Shown here one piece after another: positions 1 to 8,139 of a stretch of DNA of 8,139 nucleotides (position 1 is the stretch's first letter; each line of letters starts with the position of its first letter). This DNA is from Chitinivibrionales bacterium (GTDB lineage: Bacteria > Fibrobacterota > Chitinivibrionia > Chitinivibrionales > JANQEN01). The DNA lies in NCBI GenBank assembly GCA_030593665.1, contig JAUVGS010000074.1, forward strand, positions 1 to 8,139, written 5' to 3'. The position numbers were made by a program, and so were the translations under genes. Below the pieces are notes generated by a model, which saw only the letters and a list, made by a program, of their open reading frames with translations, did not search any database and had not been told where the DNA came from.

Positions 1-675
<675 letters not shown>

Positions 676-731
676 AACTAGGATTTCAAAGTATAGTTCA
701 ATGAAAACAGTACTTTTTTAACCAAATAAAC

Positions 732-736
732 GGGGG
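732..736 (+). promoter_or_regulatory. weak ribosome binding site of rpoC
   Basis: A GGGGG run sits 7 nt before the GTG at 744. It can pair with the anti-Shine-Dalgarno sequence only with a wobble pair in place of the GGAGG core. It is the only purine-rich block in the 68-nt gap at a proper distance and supports the GTG as the start. Confidence 0.5.
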
Positions 737-743
737 TTGTTCC

Positions 744-3700
744 GTGACCGAACTGTATAGTCAGTATGGGAAGAAAATTCAGGAAATAACCAGTATCAGC
801 GTGCATCTCGCAACTCCTGATACTATCCGTAACTGGTCCTATGGCGAAGTGTCAAAACCGGAGACCATAAATTACCGCTCTTTTAAACCGGAGCGGGATG
901 GACTTTTTTGTGAAAAGATTTTTGGTCCGGTACGTAACTGGGAATGTAATTGCGGAAAATATAAACGGATACGGTATCGGGGTGTTGTATGTGATCGGTG
1001 CGGGGTTGAGGTAACCCATTCAAAAGTTCGTCGTGAACGAATGGGACATATTGAGTTAGCGGTACCGATTGTCCATATATGGTTTTTCAAGAGTATTCCC
1101 TCACAAATAGGCTCATTGCTTGGTATCTCAAATACCATTCTTGAAAGAGTTATTTATTATGAGTCCTATATTGTTATTGATCCCGGAGATACCGGGTTGA
1201 ATAAGATGGATCTTCTCAGGGAAGAAGACTACGAAGAATTGAGAGAAGGCGGAAAAGAGTTCGATGCTAAAATGGGTGGCGAAGCTATCCTTGAACTCCT
1301 TGCCACACTTGATGTTGAAGATCTTTCTGCTGAGTTACGGTATAAGATAGAAATCGAATCATCTGAACAGAGAAAACACGACCACTTGAAACGGCTGCGT
1401 ATTGGTGAGGCTTTTCTGAGATCCGGCAATCATCCGGAAAATATGGTCCTGACGGTTTTGCCGGTTCTGCCGCCTGACTTACGGCCGCTGGTTCCTCTTG
1501 AAGGTGGACGGTTTGCAACATCTGATCTGAATGATCTTTACAGAAGGGTGATTAATCGGAATAACCGTTTGAAAAAACTCATTGAAATAAAGGCTCCCGA
1601 TGTTATTCTTCGTAACGAGATGCGAATGTTGCAGGAAGCGGTTGATACGCTCTTTGATAACGGCCGTCGTACGTCTTCAGTAAAAGGTGAAGGGAAACGC
1701 CCACTCAAATCACTCAGCGACTTACTGAAAGGAAAACAGGGGCGATTTCGTCAGAACCTTCTTGGAAAACGTGTTGATTATTCCGGCCGTAGTGTAATCG
1801 TTGTCGGTCCCGAGTTGAAGCTCCATCAGTGCGGCCTGCCAAAGGTGATGGCTCTTGAACTGTTTAAACCATTTGTGATCCAGAAGTTGGAAGAAAAAAA
1901 TCTGGTGCAGACAGTAAAAAGCGCGAAAAAATTTGTAGAAAAAGAACGTCCCGAGGTATGGGATATTCTTGAAGAGGTTATTAAGGATCATCCGGTCATG
2001 TTAAACCGTGCACCAACTCTCCACCGATTGGGTATACAGGCTTTTTTCCCGGTACTTGTTGAGGGTAAGGCAATCCGGTTGCACCCGTTGGTATGTGCTG
2101 CATTTAATGCGGACTTTGACGGCGACCAGATGGCAGTGCATGTACCTCTCTCCTTTGAATCTCAAATTGAATGCCGACTGCTTATGCTTAGTGCGAACAA
2201 TTTATTACGTCCGTCAAATGGTGAGCCGGTAATGGTTCCGAGTCAGGATATGGTTCTTGGTATTTACTATTTAACAAAAATGGCCACTGGGAAAAAGGGT
2301 GAAGGGCGTTGTTTCTCTGATACCCCTGAAGTGTTACATGCGATTGCCGATAATCAGATTTCCCTGCATGCAAAGATAATGGTGCGGATTAACGGACAGC
2401 GGCTCGAGACAACAGCTGGAAGAATTATCTTTAATGAGATTGTTCCCGATGAAATACCCTATCAAAATGAATTGATGAAAAAACCCAACCTTGAGCGTTT
2501 CGTCGCAGAGATTATTAATACGTGCGGCAACCGAACCGCCTGCTATTTCCTTGACAATGTAAAGGATATCGGGTATGAATATGCTACAAAAGCAGGGGTT
2601 ACCTTCGGTATCGACGACTTAGTCGTTCCGAAAGAGAAAGAAGAGATCATTAATAAGTCCCTCGAAGAGGTTAAACGAATCCGCAAACAGTATACACGAG
2701 GTGTTATTACCGAGGGTGAACGGTATAATAAGATTATTGACATATGGACACATACGACAAATGAAGTATCGACCGTGTTGTATGAACGTTTGAAAGACGA
2801 TAAGGATGGATTTAATTCTGTCTACATGATGCTTGATGCAAAGGCACGGGGTAGTCAGGACCAGATTAAACAGCTCGCCGGAATGCGTGGATTAATGCAG
2901 AAACCACAGAAGAAGATTACCGGTGCCGTCGGTGAAATTATTGAAAATCCGATTTTGTCAAATTTTAAGGATGGCCTTTCCGGCCTTGAATACTTCATCT
3001 CAACCCACGGAGCGCGTAAAGGTCTTGCTGATACCGCACTGAAAACTGCTGATGCCGGTTATTTAACACGGCGTCTCGTTGATGTCGTACAGGATATTGT
3101 CATTAATGAGGATGACTGTGGTACTACAAAAGGTATTGAAATTGAAGCACTGCGTGAAGGTGATGAGATTATTGAACCGCTTGCTGCCCGTATTGTCGGA
3201 AGAACGGTCCAACAGGATATTTATGATCCCGTTTCTGATGAACTCATCTGTGGCATCAACACGTTAGTTGATGAGGAAACCGCTACCCGGATTGAAGAGG
3301 CTGGTGTTGAGCGAATTATAATCAGGTCGGTACTTGGTTGTGATTCTTCGCATGGTGTCTGTAAAATGTGTTATGGCCGCAACCTCGCTACTGGTAAGGA
3401 TGTTGGCGTTGGAGAGGCTGTTGGTATTATGGCTGCTCAAAGTATTGGAGAGCCCGGCACACAGCTCACACTCCGTACCTTCCATATCGGTGGAACGGCA
3501 TCACGTCTTATCGCAAAATCGCAGGAAGTTTCAAAGGTTGAAGGTATCGTTCGTTTCTTTAAGATTGAGTATGTCGCTCATGATACCGGTATGGTCGTTA
3601 TGACAAGGTTTGGTGAGATTGCCGTGTTTGATGAAAAGGACCGTGAACGGTATCGTTATAATGTTCCTCATGGCTCACTCATTCGTGTTGAAGATGGGAA

Positions 3701-4913
3701 GAATGTGAAAAAAGGTCAGGTACTATTTGGATGGGATCCCTATAATAATGTTGTTATTGCTAATAAGGGCGGTACTATTGAAGAGATAGATCTGAAAGAA
3801 GGTGAAACAATCCGCGAGATATATGATGCTCAGACCGGTATGACAAATATTGTTGTTATGGAGGACCGTGGAAGAACATTGCACCCGCATATTAGAATAT
3901 GTGATAAAAATAATAAGATTATTGCCAATATTGCGGTACCGGCAGGCGCTTACCTTCAGGTACGAACCGGAAAAAAAGTCAATGCGGGTGATATCCTTTT
4001 TAAGATTCCTCGTGACAGTGGTAAGAGCCGTGATATTACCGGCGGTCTGCCACGTGTAGCAGAGCTGTTTGAAGCGCGCCGGCCAAAAGATGCAGCGGTA
4101 ATTTCCGAAATCGATGGTATCGTTGAATTCAAAATGCGTCCGGTGAAAGATAAGAACAGTAAGGTTATCAATGACGGTGATGGGAAACCGCTCATGGAAC
4201 CTGATATCGAACGGGGAAACCGCAAGGTTATTGTTAATGATGAACATCGTGATGCCCATCATGATGATTCAAAAGAGTACTCGATCCCGGTCGGCAAACA
4301 TATGCGTGTTCATGATGGTGACCGTGTCAGTATTGGTGATCGTCTATGTGAAGGATCGATAGATCCACATGATATTCTCCGCGTTCTGGGTGAACATGCC
4401 GTGCAGAAATATCTAATAGATGAAATACAGGCAGTATATCGTCTACAGGGTGTTAAAATTAATGATAAACATATTGAAGTAATCGTATCACAAATGCTCC
4501 AGAAGGTACAAATTAGTGATCCTGGTGATACAGACTTTTTGCAGGGCGATGCTGTTAATAAGAAAATATTACGCAGGGAGAACGAGCTTGCACTGGCCGA
4601 GGGTAATAAACCTGCGAATTCCAAGCCGATGCTTCTTGGTATTACTAAGGCGTCATTAACAACAGAATCGTTTCTCAGTGCCGCGTCATTCCAGGAAACT
4701 ACTAAAGTATTAGCTAAAGCGGCAGTTGAAGGAAAAACCGATGTGTTGAGAGGTTTGAAGGAGAATCTTATTATGGGTAATCTCATTCCGGCTGGAACAG
4801 GTTCCCGGTATTATAAAAATATAAAAGTCAAAGATATTGAAGCCGATCTTGTTCATGTCGGTGAACATGAAGAAAACCCTGATTTTGACGGACTTAGTGG
4901 CGAAATACTTTGA
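744..4913 (+). CDS. rpoC: DNA-directed RNA polymerase beta' subunit, complete, 1389 aa
   Basis: The beta' subunit carries the catalytic magnesium site and the clamp of RNA polymerase. Visible in order: the N-terminal clamp zinc site (C68, C70, C83, C86); the [20 protein letters not shown] and NRNNRLK region; the lid/rudder block around 319-350 (KRPLKSL to YSGRS); the catalytic NADFDGDQM at 455-463 with D457, D459 and D461; the bridge helix near 745-780 ([18 protein letters not shown]); the second zinc site (C792, C866, C873, C876); the first trigger-loop helix near 891-917 ([19 protein letters not shown]); a long insertion at about 918-1095 equivalent to E. coli SI3; the second helix from [20 protein letters not shown]; and the C-terminal [17 protein letters not shown] and LIPAGTG blocks. 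Length is close to E. coli (1407). About 27 extra residues relative to E. coli lie between 1125 and 1182. GTG is the start: it gives the expected N-terminus and follows a G-rich block. Probably co-transcribed with rpoB. Confidence 0.99.
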   Translation: MTELYSQYGKKIQEITSISVHLATPDTIRNWSYGEVSKPETINYRSFKPERDGLFCEKIFGPVRNWECNCGKYKRIRYRGVVCDRCGVEVTHSKVRRERMGHIELAVPIVHIWFFKSIPSQIGSLLGISNTILERVIYYESYIVIDPGDTGLNKMDLLREEDYEELREGGKEFDAKMGGEAILELLATLDVEDLSAELRYKIEIESSEQRKHDHLKRLRIGEAFLRSGNHPENMVLTVLPVLPPDLRPLVPLEGGRFATSDLNDLYRRVINRNNRLKKLIEIKAPDVILRNEMRMLQEAVDTLFDNGRRTSSVKGEGKRPLKSLSDLLKGKQGRFRQNLLGKRVDYSGRSVIVVGPELKLHQCGLPKVMALELFKPFVIQKLEEKNLVQTVKSAKKFVEKERPEVWDILEEVIKDHPVMLNRAPTLHRLGIQAFFPVLVEGKAIRLHPLVCAAFNADFDGDQMAVHVPLSFESQIECRLLMLSANNLLRPSNGEPVMVPSQDMVLGIYYLTKMATGKKGEGRCFSDTPEVLHAIADNQISLHAKIMVRINGQRLETTAGRIIFNEIVPDEIPYQNELMKKPNLERFVAEIINTCGNRTACYFLDNVKDIGYEYATKAGVTFGIDDLVVPKEKEEIINKSLEEVKRIRKQYTRGVITEGERYNKIIDIWTHTTNEVSTVLYERLKDDKDGFNSVYMMLDAKARGSQDQIKQLAGMRGLMQKPQKKITGAVGEIIENPILSNFKDGLSGLEYFISTHGARKGLADTALKTADAGYLTRRLVDVVQDIVINEDDCGTTKGIEIEALREGDEIIEPLAARIVGRTVQQDIYDPVSDELICGINTLVDEETATRIEEAGVERIIIRSVLGCDSSHGVCKMCYGRNLATGKDVGVGEAVGIMAAQSIGEPGTQLTLRTFHIGGTASRLIAKSQEVSKVEGIVRFFKIEYVAHDTGMVVMTRFGEIAVFDEKDRERYRYNVPHGSLIRVEDGKNVKKGQVLFGWDPYNNVVIANKGGTIEEIDLKEGETIREIYDAQTGMTNIVVMEDRGRTLHPHIRICDKNNKIIANIAVPAGAYLQVRTGKKVNAGDILFKIPRDSGKSRDITGGLPRVAELFEARRPKDAAVISEIDGIVEFKMRPVKDKNSKVINDGDGKPLMEPDIERGNRKVIVNDEHRDAHHDDSKEYSIPVGKHMRVHDGDRVSIGDRLCEGSIDPHDILRVLGEHAVQKYLIDEIQAVYRLQGVKINDKHIEVIVSQMLQKVQISDPGDTDFLQGDAVNKKILRRENELALAEGNKPANSKPMLLGITKASLTTESFLSAASFQETTKVLAKAAVEGKTDVLRGLKENLIMGNLIPAGTGSRYYKNIKVKDIEADLVHVGEHEENPDFDGLSGEIL

Positions 4914-4966
4914 AAATAGGTTGATTGAAATAAAAACAAATAACTATTTTATGGGATTCTTTTTTT

Positions 4967-4972
4967 AGGAGG
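4967..4972 (+). promoter_or_regulatory. strong ribosome binding site of rpsL (fixes a TTG start)
   Basis: A perfect AGGAGG follows a run of seven T and lies 7 nt before the TTG at 4980. The spacing is ideal, and starting there gives the N-terminus [13 protein letters not shown] expected of S12. No ATG or GTG in frame offers a better start, so this site decides the rare TTG codon. Confidence 0.9.
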
Positions 4973-4979
4973 ATACTAA

Positions 4980-5354
4980 TTGCCAACGATTAGTCAATTA
5001 ATTAGAAAAGGTCGTAAAAGCCAGGTTAAGCGAAGTTTGTCGCGTGCATTACAGAAATGTCCGCAACGTCGCGGGGTGTGTACACGGGTTTTTACTACAA
5101 CGCCTAAAAAGCCGAATTCAGCCCTCAGAAAGGTCGCACGTGTTCGTTTAACCAACCATATTGAGGTGAATGCATATATTCCGGGTGAGGGACACAATCT
5201 TCAGGAACATTCGATTGTTCTTATCCGTGGCGGTCGTGTGAAGGATGTTCCAGGTGTAAGGTATCATATTATTCGCGGCTCTCTTGATACACAAGGTGTT
5301 GAGGAGCGAAAGCGTGGTCGTTCAAAATACGGTGTTAAAAAGCCGAAGAAATAA
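4980..5354 (+). CDS. rpsL: 30S ribosomal protein S12, 124 aa
   Basis: S12 lies at the decoding centre of the small subunit, helps control translational accuracy and is the classic site of streptomycin-resistance mutations. The whole length matches the family: [13 protein letters not shown] at the start, [17 protein letters not shown] at 41-57, [12 protein letters not shown] at 67-78, [13 protein letters not shown] at 84-96, and the basic tail KYGVKKPKK. With the first Met counted as 1, the resistance hot spots are wild type: K43, K44, K88 and P91. D89, the residue beta-methylthiolated by RimO in E. coli, is present. Length is the same as in E. coli. The start is a TTG supported by AGGAGG 7 nt upstream. 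It follows rpoC by 66 nt and precedes rpsG by 17 nt, so it is likely translated from an mRNA carrying both. No L7Ae-family gene stands between rpoC and rpsL, unlike in Firmicutes. Confidence 0.99.
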   Translation: MPTISQLIRKGRKSQVKRSLSRALQKCPQRRGVCTRVFTTTPKKPNSALRKVARVRLTNHIEVNAYIPGEGHNLQEHSIVLIRGGRVKDVPGVRYHIIRGSLDTQGVEERKRGRSKYGVKKPKK

Positions 5355-5371
5355 GATAAGGAAAAGAGGAT

Positions 5372-5842
5372 ATGTCTCGAAGAAGAAAAGCCCAAAAGCG
5401 AGTCGTTGTTCCGGATTTTAAATATAAGAATGAATTAGTAACTCATTTTATAAGCAGTGTTATGCGTAGTGGTAAAAAACGTCTGGCTGAACAGATTTTT
5501 TACAATGCACTTGATACTATCGCCCAGAAGACATCACAGGATGGATTGGTTCTATTCAAGAAAGCGGTTGATAATGTGAAACCCCAGTTGGAGGTGAAGT
5601 CCCGTCGTATTGGTGGGGCCAACTATCAGGTTCCTATTGAGGTTTCTTATGAACGCCGCACGACACTGGCAATCCGGTGGATTATATCTTATGCAAAAGC
5701 TCGTTCAGAGAAAACTATGGCAGATAAACTTGCCGGTGAGCTGTTACAAGCATCGAATAATGAAGGTGGGGCGGTCCGAAAGAAAATTGATACGCATAAA
5801 ATGGCCGAGGCAAACAAGGCTTTTGCCCATTTCCGTTGGTAA
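5372..5842 (+). CDS. rpsG: 30S ribosomal protein S7, 156 aa
   Basis: S7 starts assembly of the 30S head by binding the 3' major domain of 16S rRNA and contacts E-site tRNA. The basic N-terminus MSRRRKAQKR, the family signature KPQLEVKSRRIGGANYQV at 70-87 (the protruding beta hairpin), SYERRTTLAIRW at 92-103 and the C-terminal THKMAEANKAFAHFRW are all present. Length is standard for the short S7 form. The ATG is preceded by AAGGA (9 nt away) and by AGAGG (2 nt away); the first has the better spacing. It follows rpsL by only 17 nt, which suggests translational coupling. That gap is too short to hold the S7 repressor-binding structure found between these genes in E. coli. It is followed by an unusually long 160-nt gap before fusA. 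Confidence 0.99.
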   Translation: MSRRRKAQKRVVVPDFKYKNELVTHFISSVMRSGKKRLAEQIFYNALDTIAQKTSQDGLVLFKKAVDNVKPQLEVKSRRIGGANYQVPIEVSYERRTTLAIRWIISYAKARSEKTMADKLAGELLQASNNEGGAVRKKIDTHKMAEANKAFAHFRW

Positions 5843-5870
5843 TTACATTTATTCTCTGGTATTACATATA

Positions 5871-5893
5871 GAAGGCGCGTTTAACGTGCCTTT
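5871..5893 (+). promoter_or_regulatory. GC-rich stem-loop in the rpsG-fusA gap (attenuator, processing site or weak terminator)
   Basis: GGCGCG (5874-5879) and CGTGCC (5885-5890) pair around a TTTAA loop with one G-U pair. The stem extends outward by two A-U pairs and a terminal G-U pair to about 9 bp. Only three T follow before ATGATG, so it is a poor intrinsic terminator. It is the most stable hairpin I found by eye in any gap of the window and sits 28 nt after the rpsG stop. It could partly end transcription, or protect or process the mRNA between the ribosomal protein genes and fusA. The function is inferred from position only. Confidence 0.4.
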
Positions 5894-6002
5894 ATGATGT
5901 TTGAAAGATTGTGTGTTCTTATGTGTTGTTGTTATGAAACCGGCTGGAACATCTATAAAATGAAGAACGTGAGGTATTACCGGCTGATTGTAAGAAAGTA
6001 TA

Positions 6003-8087
6003 ATGGATATGGCTTCCAGTCTCGAGAAGGTAAGAAATATCGGTATTATGGCCCATATCGATGCGGGCAAGACAACAACAACTGAAAGAATACTGTATTA
6101 TACCGGCATAGTACACAGGATGGGAGAAGTTCATGACGGCAATACCGTCATGGATTGGATGGCTCAGGAGCGTGAACGGGGTATTACGATAACATCAGCT
6201 GCCACTTCCTGTGACTGGAACGGGTATCATATTAATATTATTGATACACCGGGACATGTTGACTTCACGATAGAAGTCGAGCGTTCTTTGAGAGTTTTGG
6301 ATGGCGCAGTTGCCATATTCGATTCAGTGGGAGGCGTAGAACCTCAGTCAGAGACTGTCTGGCATCAAGCTGATACCTACAACGTTCCCAGAATCGCTTT
6401 TGTTAATAAGATGGACCGTGTTGGTGCGGATTTCGAGAGGGTTATTGCCATGATGCAGCAGAAATTAACGTTAGAGCCGATACCCGTGCAAATCCCTCTT
6501 GGTAAAGAAGATGTATTCAAAGGTGTCATTGATCTTGTCAGGATGAAAGTATACCGTTACAGTGAAGATGACCTTGGAGCGCAGGTAATAGAGGAAAGCA
6601 TTCCGTCAGATATTCAGGAGGAGGCACACCATTATCGGGAACTTATGCTTGAAATGGCAAGTGAATTTAATGATGAACTTCTGGAGAAAGTAATTGAACA
6701 TGAAAGCATTGATGAACAGTTGATACACGATGCTCTTCGTACCGGTACTCTAAACAACAAGATTTGTCCTGTTCTTTGTGGTTCAGCGTTGAAAAACAAA
6801 GGAGTACAGCAGCTCCTTGATGCTGTAATAACATATTTGCCTTCGCCGCTGGACAGGGGAAGCGTAACAGGAGTTAATCCAAAAAGCAATGAGCCGGTTG
6901 AACGGTCACCTGATTCAACAAGTCCCTTTTCTTGCCTTGTATTTAAAATTGCAACGGATCCACATGTGGGACGGTTGGCTTTTGCACGGGTGTATTCGGG
7001 AAAGGCGGGATTAAAAGAGACGCTTATTAATCCGAGAACAGGAAGGAAAGAGCGGCTTACCAGGATATTTCGTATGCATTCGAATCATCGTAAACCAGTG
7101 CAGATAATAGAGGTTGGTGAGATTCTGGCTCTTGTGGGTTTAAAGGATACAACGACAGGTGATACACTTTGTACTATGAATAATCAAATCTGTTTTGAAG
7201 AGATGACCTTTCCGCAGCCGGTTATTTCAATATCGATTGAGCCGAAAAGTGCTACGGGAGAAGAGAAACTGAATGCGGCTCTTGATCGGCTGGTTGACGA
7301 AGATCCTACGTGTGCAGTAGGGATTGACAAAGAGACAGGTCAGCGCCTGATCTCAGGAATGGGTGAGCTTCATCTTGAGATTCTCATTGATCGATTGAAA
7401 CGGGAATTTAATGTTGAAGTTCATGCGGGAAAGCCGCAGGTTTCGTATCGTGAAACAATAACAATGCAGGCACAGGATGAAATTGAATATCAGCAGCCAA
7501 TTGCCGGTAAGACCCAATATGCAAAAGTGTCTCTCGTTATCGAACCGGCAGATCCAGCGGATGGTGTTCAGTTTACCTCGCGGATTAAACGTAAAGATGA
7601 TATACCGGAAGTTTTTATTGAGGCGGTGAAACAGGGAATTTTTGAAGCTTCAAGTGGTGGAGAGTTGGCAGGATATCAGGTTTTGGGTATCCATGTTTTT
7701 CTTGAGAAATTAGGCATCCGAGAGGATGATACAACAGAAATGGCCTGTAAGATTGCGAGTTCGATGATCTTTCGACAGGCATATATAAAAGCTGAACCGG
7801 TGATCCTGGAACCAATAATGCGGCTTGAAATAGTTATGCCTGACGAATATGTCGGGACGGTAATTAACGATTTAAATAGCAAGCGTGGAAAGGTTACAAA
7901 AATTGCGAATCGGAGGGAACAGCAAATAGTTGATGCTGATGTCCCCCTGTCGGAGATGTTTGGATATGCAACTGTGCTTCGCTCTCTTACTAAGGGAAGA
8001 GCAGTCTATACAATGCAGTTTTCACAATATAAACAGACAAGCAAGGCTGTACAGGAAGCACTGTTAAAACGAATTGGAAGATTTTAA
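6003..8087 (+). CDS. fusA: translation elongation factor G (EF-G), 694 aa, with divergent domain IV
   Basis: EF-G is the GTPase that moves tRNA and mRNA through the ribosome and, with RRF, splits ribosomes after termination. The G domain is canonical: P-loop AHIDAGKT 17-24, switch I ending RGITI with T62, DTPGH 81-85 with catalytic H85, NKMD 135-138, GSAL 260-263, and the G' subdomain between about 155 and 255. Domain II has RVYSG and TTTGDTLC, domain [12 protein letters not shown] 452-460, domain IV begins near [10 protein letters not shown] 476-485, and domain V ends with [20 protein letters not shown] 648-667. Domain IV is unusual: the canonical GGRGQYGHV loop reads AGKTQYAKV (501-509), and the tip histidine (E. 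coli H583) aligns without gaps to Arg573. An in-frame TAA at 5991 limits the start to ATG 6003 or 6009; the upstream Shine-Dalgarno match (TAAGAAAG) is weak for both. AGA/AGG make up 14 of 41 Arg codons, about twice the rpoC share. It may be the sole translocase or a paralogue that took the str-operon place. Confidence 0.96.
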   Translation: MDMASSLEKVRNIGIMAHIDAGKTTTTERILYYTGIVHRMGEVHDGNTVMDWMAQERERGITITSAATSCDWNGYHINIIDTPGHVDFTIEVERSLRVLDGAVAIFDSVGGVEPQSETVWHQADTYNVPRIAFVNKMDRVGADFERVIAMMQQKLTLEPIPVQIPLGKEDVFKGVIDLVRMKVYRYSEDDLGAQVIEESIPSDIQEEAHHYRELMLEMASEFNDELLEKVIEHESIDEQLIHDALRTGTLNNKICPVLCGSALKNKGVQQLLDAVITYLPSPLDRGSVTGVNPKSNEPVERSPDSTSPFSCLVFKIATDPHVGRLAFARVYSGKAGLKETLINPRTGRKERLTRIFRMHSNHRKPVQIIEVGEILALVGLKDTTTGDTLCTMNNQICFEEMTFPQPVISISIEPKSATGEEKLNAALDRLVDEDPTCAVGIDKETGQRLISGMGELHLEILIDRLKREFNVEVHAGKPQVSYRETITMQAQDEIEYQQPIAGKTQYAKVSLVIEPADPADGVQFTSRIKRKDDIPEVFIEAVKQGIFEASSGGELAGYQVLGIHVFLEKLGIREDDTTEMACKIASSMIFRQAYIKAEPVILEPIMRLEIVMPDEYVGTVINDLNSKRGKVTKIANRREQQIVDADVPLSEMFGYATVLRSLTKGRAVYTMQFSQYKQTSKAVQEALLKRIGRF

Positions 8088-8110
8088 TATGTTTAGGAAA
8101 AAGTATTACG

Positions 8111-8116
8111 AGGAGG
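8111..8116 (+). promoter_or_regulatory. strong ribosome binding site of tuf
   Basis: A perfect AGGAGG stands 6 nt before the ATG at 8123, in the 35-nt gap after fusA. It is much stronger than the site before fusA, in keeping with the high output usually needed for EF-Tu. It selects the ATG at 8123 over the ATG at 8089, which has no such site. Confidence 0.9.
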
Positions 8117-8122
8117 ATAAGA

Positions 8123-8139
8123 ATGGCAAAGGAGAAGTT
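8123..8139 (+). CDS. tuf: elongation factor Tu, first codons only (runs off the window)
   Basis: Only five full codons and two bases are present, reading MAKEK followed by TT, which is compatible with Phe. MAKEKF is the typical bacterial EF-Tu N-terminus. EF-Tu brings aminoacyl-tRNA to the ribosome as a GTP complex. The position directly after rpsL-rpsG-fusA is the classic place of tuf in the str operon, and a perfect AGGAGG precedes the ATG. The call rests on these six residues and on gene order. The other common follower of fusA, rpsJ, usually begins differently (MA-x-QKIRI type). Confidence 0.88.

Noticed and set aside
688..719. Inverted repeat AAAGTA / TACTTT followed by a T-run in the rpoB-rpoC gap, resembling a terminator.
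   Set aside because: The stem has 6 bp with a single G-C pair and a 17-nt loop, so it would hardly fold, and a terminator inside rpoBC would be unexpected. Chance is likely in this AT-rich gap.
3723..4262. Long open frame of 179 codons on the minus strand inside rpoC.
   Set aside because: It lies wholly opposite conserved rpoC codons, has no recognisable domain or ribosome site, and reads as a shadow of rpoC.
4310..4786. Minus-strand open frame of 158 codons opposite the rpoC 3' end.
   Set aside because: It is a shadow of the sense gene: rich in Ser, Ile and Arg, with no family resemblance and no start context.
4921..4950. Possible promoter before rpsL: TTGATT (4921-4926) and TATTTT (4945-4950), 18 nt apart.
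   Set aside because: Each hexamer matches the consensus at only four of six places, in AT-rich DNA where such pairs are common, and the neighbouring genes are normally co-transcribed.
5894..6085. A 63-codon reading frame starting in the rpsG-fusA gap and running into fusA in another frame; it has a CCCY cluster and many Tyr residues, like a leader peptide.
   Set aside because: No ribosome site precedes it, its 3' third is out-of-frame fusA sequence, and the composition looks like translated noncoding DNA.
8089..8139. ATG at 8089 opens a frame (MFRKKYYEED) that runs to the window end and overlaps the tuf start.
   Set aside because: It is out of frame with tuf and has no ribosome site, and the AGGAGG inside it clearly serves the tuf ATG at 8123.

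Overview
The window is a stretch of bacterial housekeeping genes, all on the + strand. It joins the end of the RNA polymerase operon to the str (streptomycin) operon: rpoB (3' part only), rpoC, rpsL, rpsG, fusA and the first codons of tuf. All complete genes are intact, with no frameshift or internal stop. I see no tRNA or rRNA gene, mobile element, CRISPR array or phage gene. Nothing here looks like a new biological system; the points worth a second look are small and centre on fusA.

Organism. RpoC has the Gram-negative layout: the long insertion (SI3) in the trigger loop is present and the protein is 1389 residues long. From memory, its N-terminal third and clamp wording resemble the Fibrobacterota-Chlorobiota-Bacteroidota (FCB) side of the tree more than Proteobacteria or Firmicutes. 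No L7Ae-like ribosomal gene lies between rpoC and rpsL, which argues against Firmicutes. The order fusA-tuf differs from the order I remember for Bacteroidota. A Fibrobacterota-like or other deep FCB lineage is my tentative guess; base composition is moderate, roughly mid-40s % GC by eye and not computed.

Layout. 1-675 encodes the last 224 residues of the beta subunit. A 68-nt gap leads to rpoC (744-4913, GTG start). A 66-nt gap with a strong ribosome site leads to rpsL (4980-5354, TTG start). Only 17 nt separate it from rpsG (5372-5842). A 160-nt gap follows, unusually wide for this operon, with a GC-rich stem-loop and short repeats. fusA (6003-8087) comes next, and after 35 nt tuf begins at 8123 behind a perfect AGGAGG.

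How they work together. RpoB and RpoC form the catalytic core of RNA polymerase. S12 and S7 sit at the decoding centre and at the E-site/head of the 30S subunit. EF-G drives translocation and EF-Tu delivers aminoacyl-tRNA. The arrangement places core transcription and translation components in what is probably one co-transcribed cluster, perhaps with an internal control point before fusA.

Main oddity. The EF-G G domain is textbook, but domain IV, which enters the decoding centre, is divergent. The conserved histidine at its tip is Arg573, the GGRGQYG-type loop reads AGKTQYA, and the gene uses AGA/AGG arginine codons about twice as often as rpoC. The wide gap before it fits an independent history for this gene, but that is inference.
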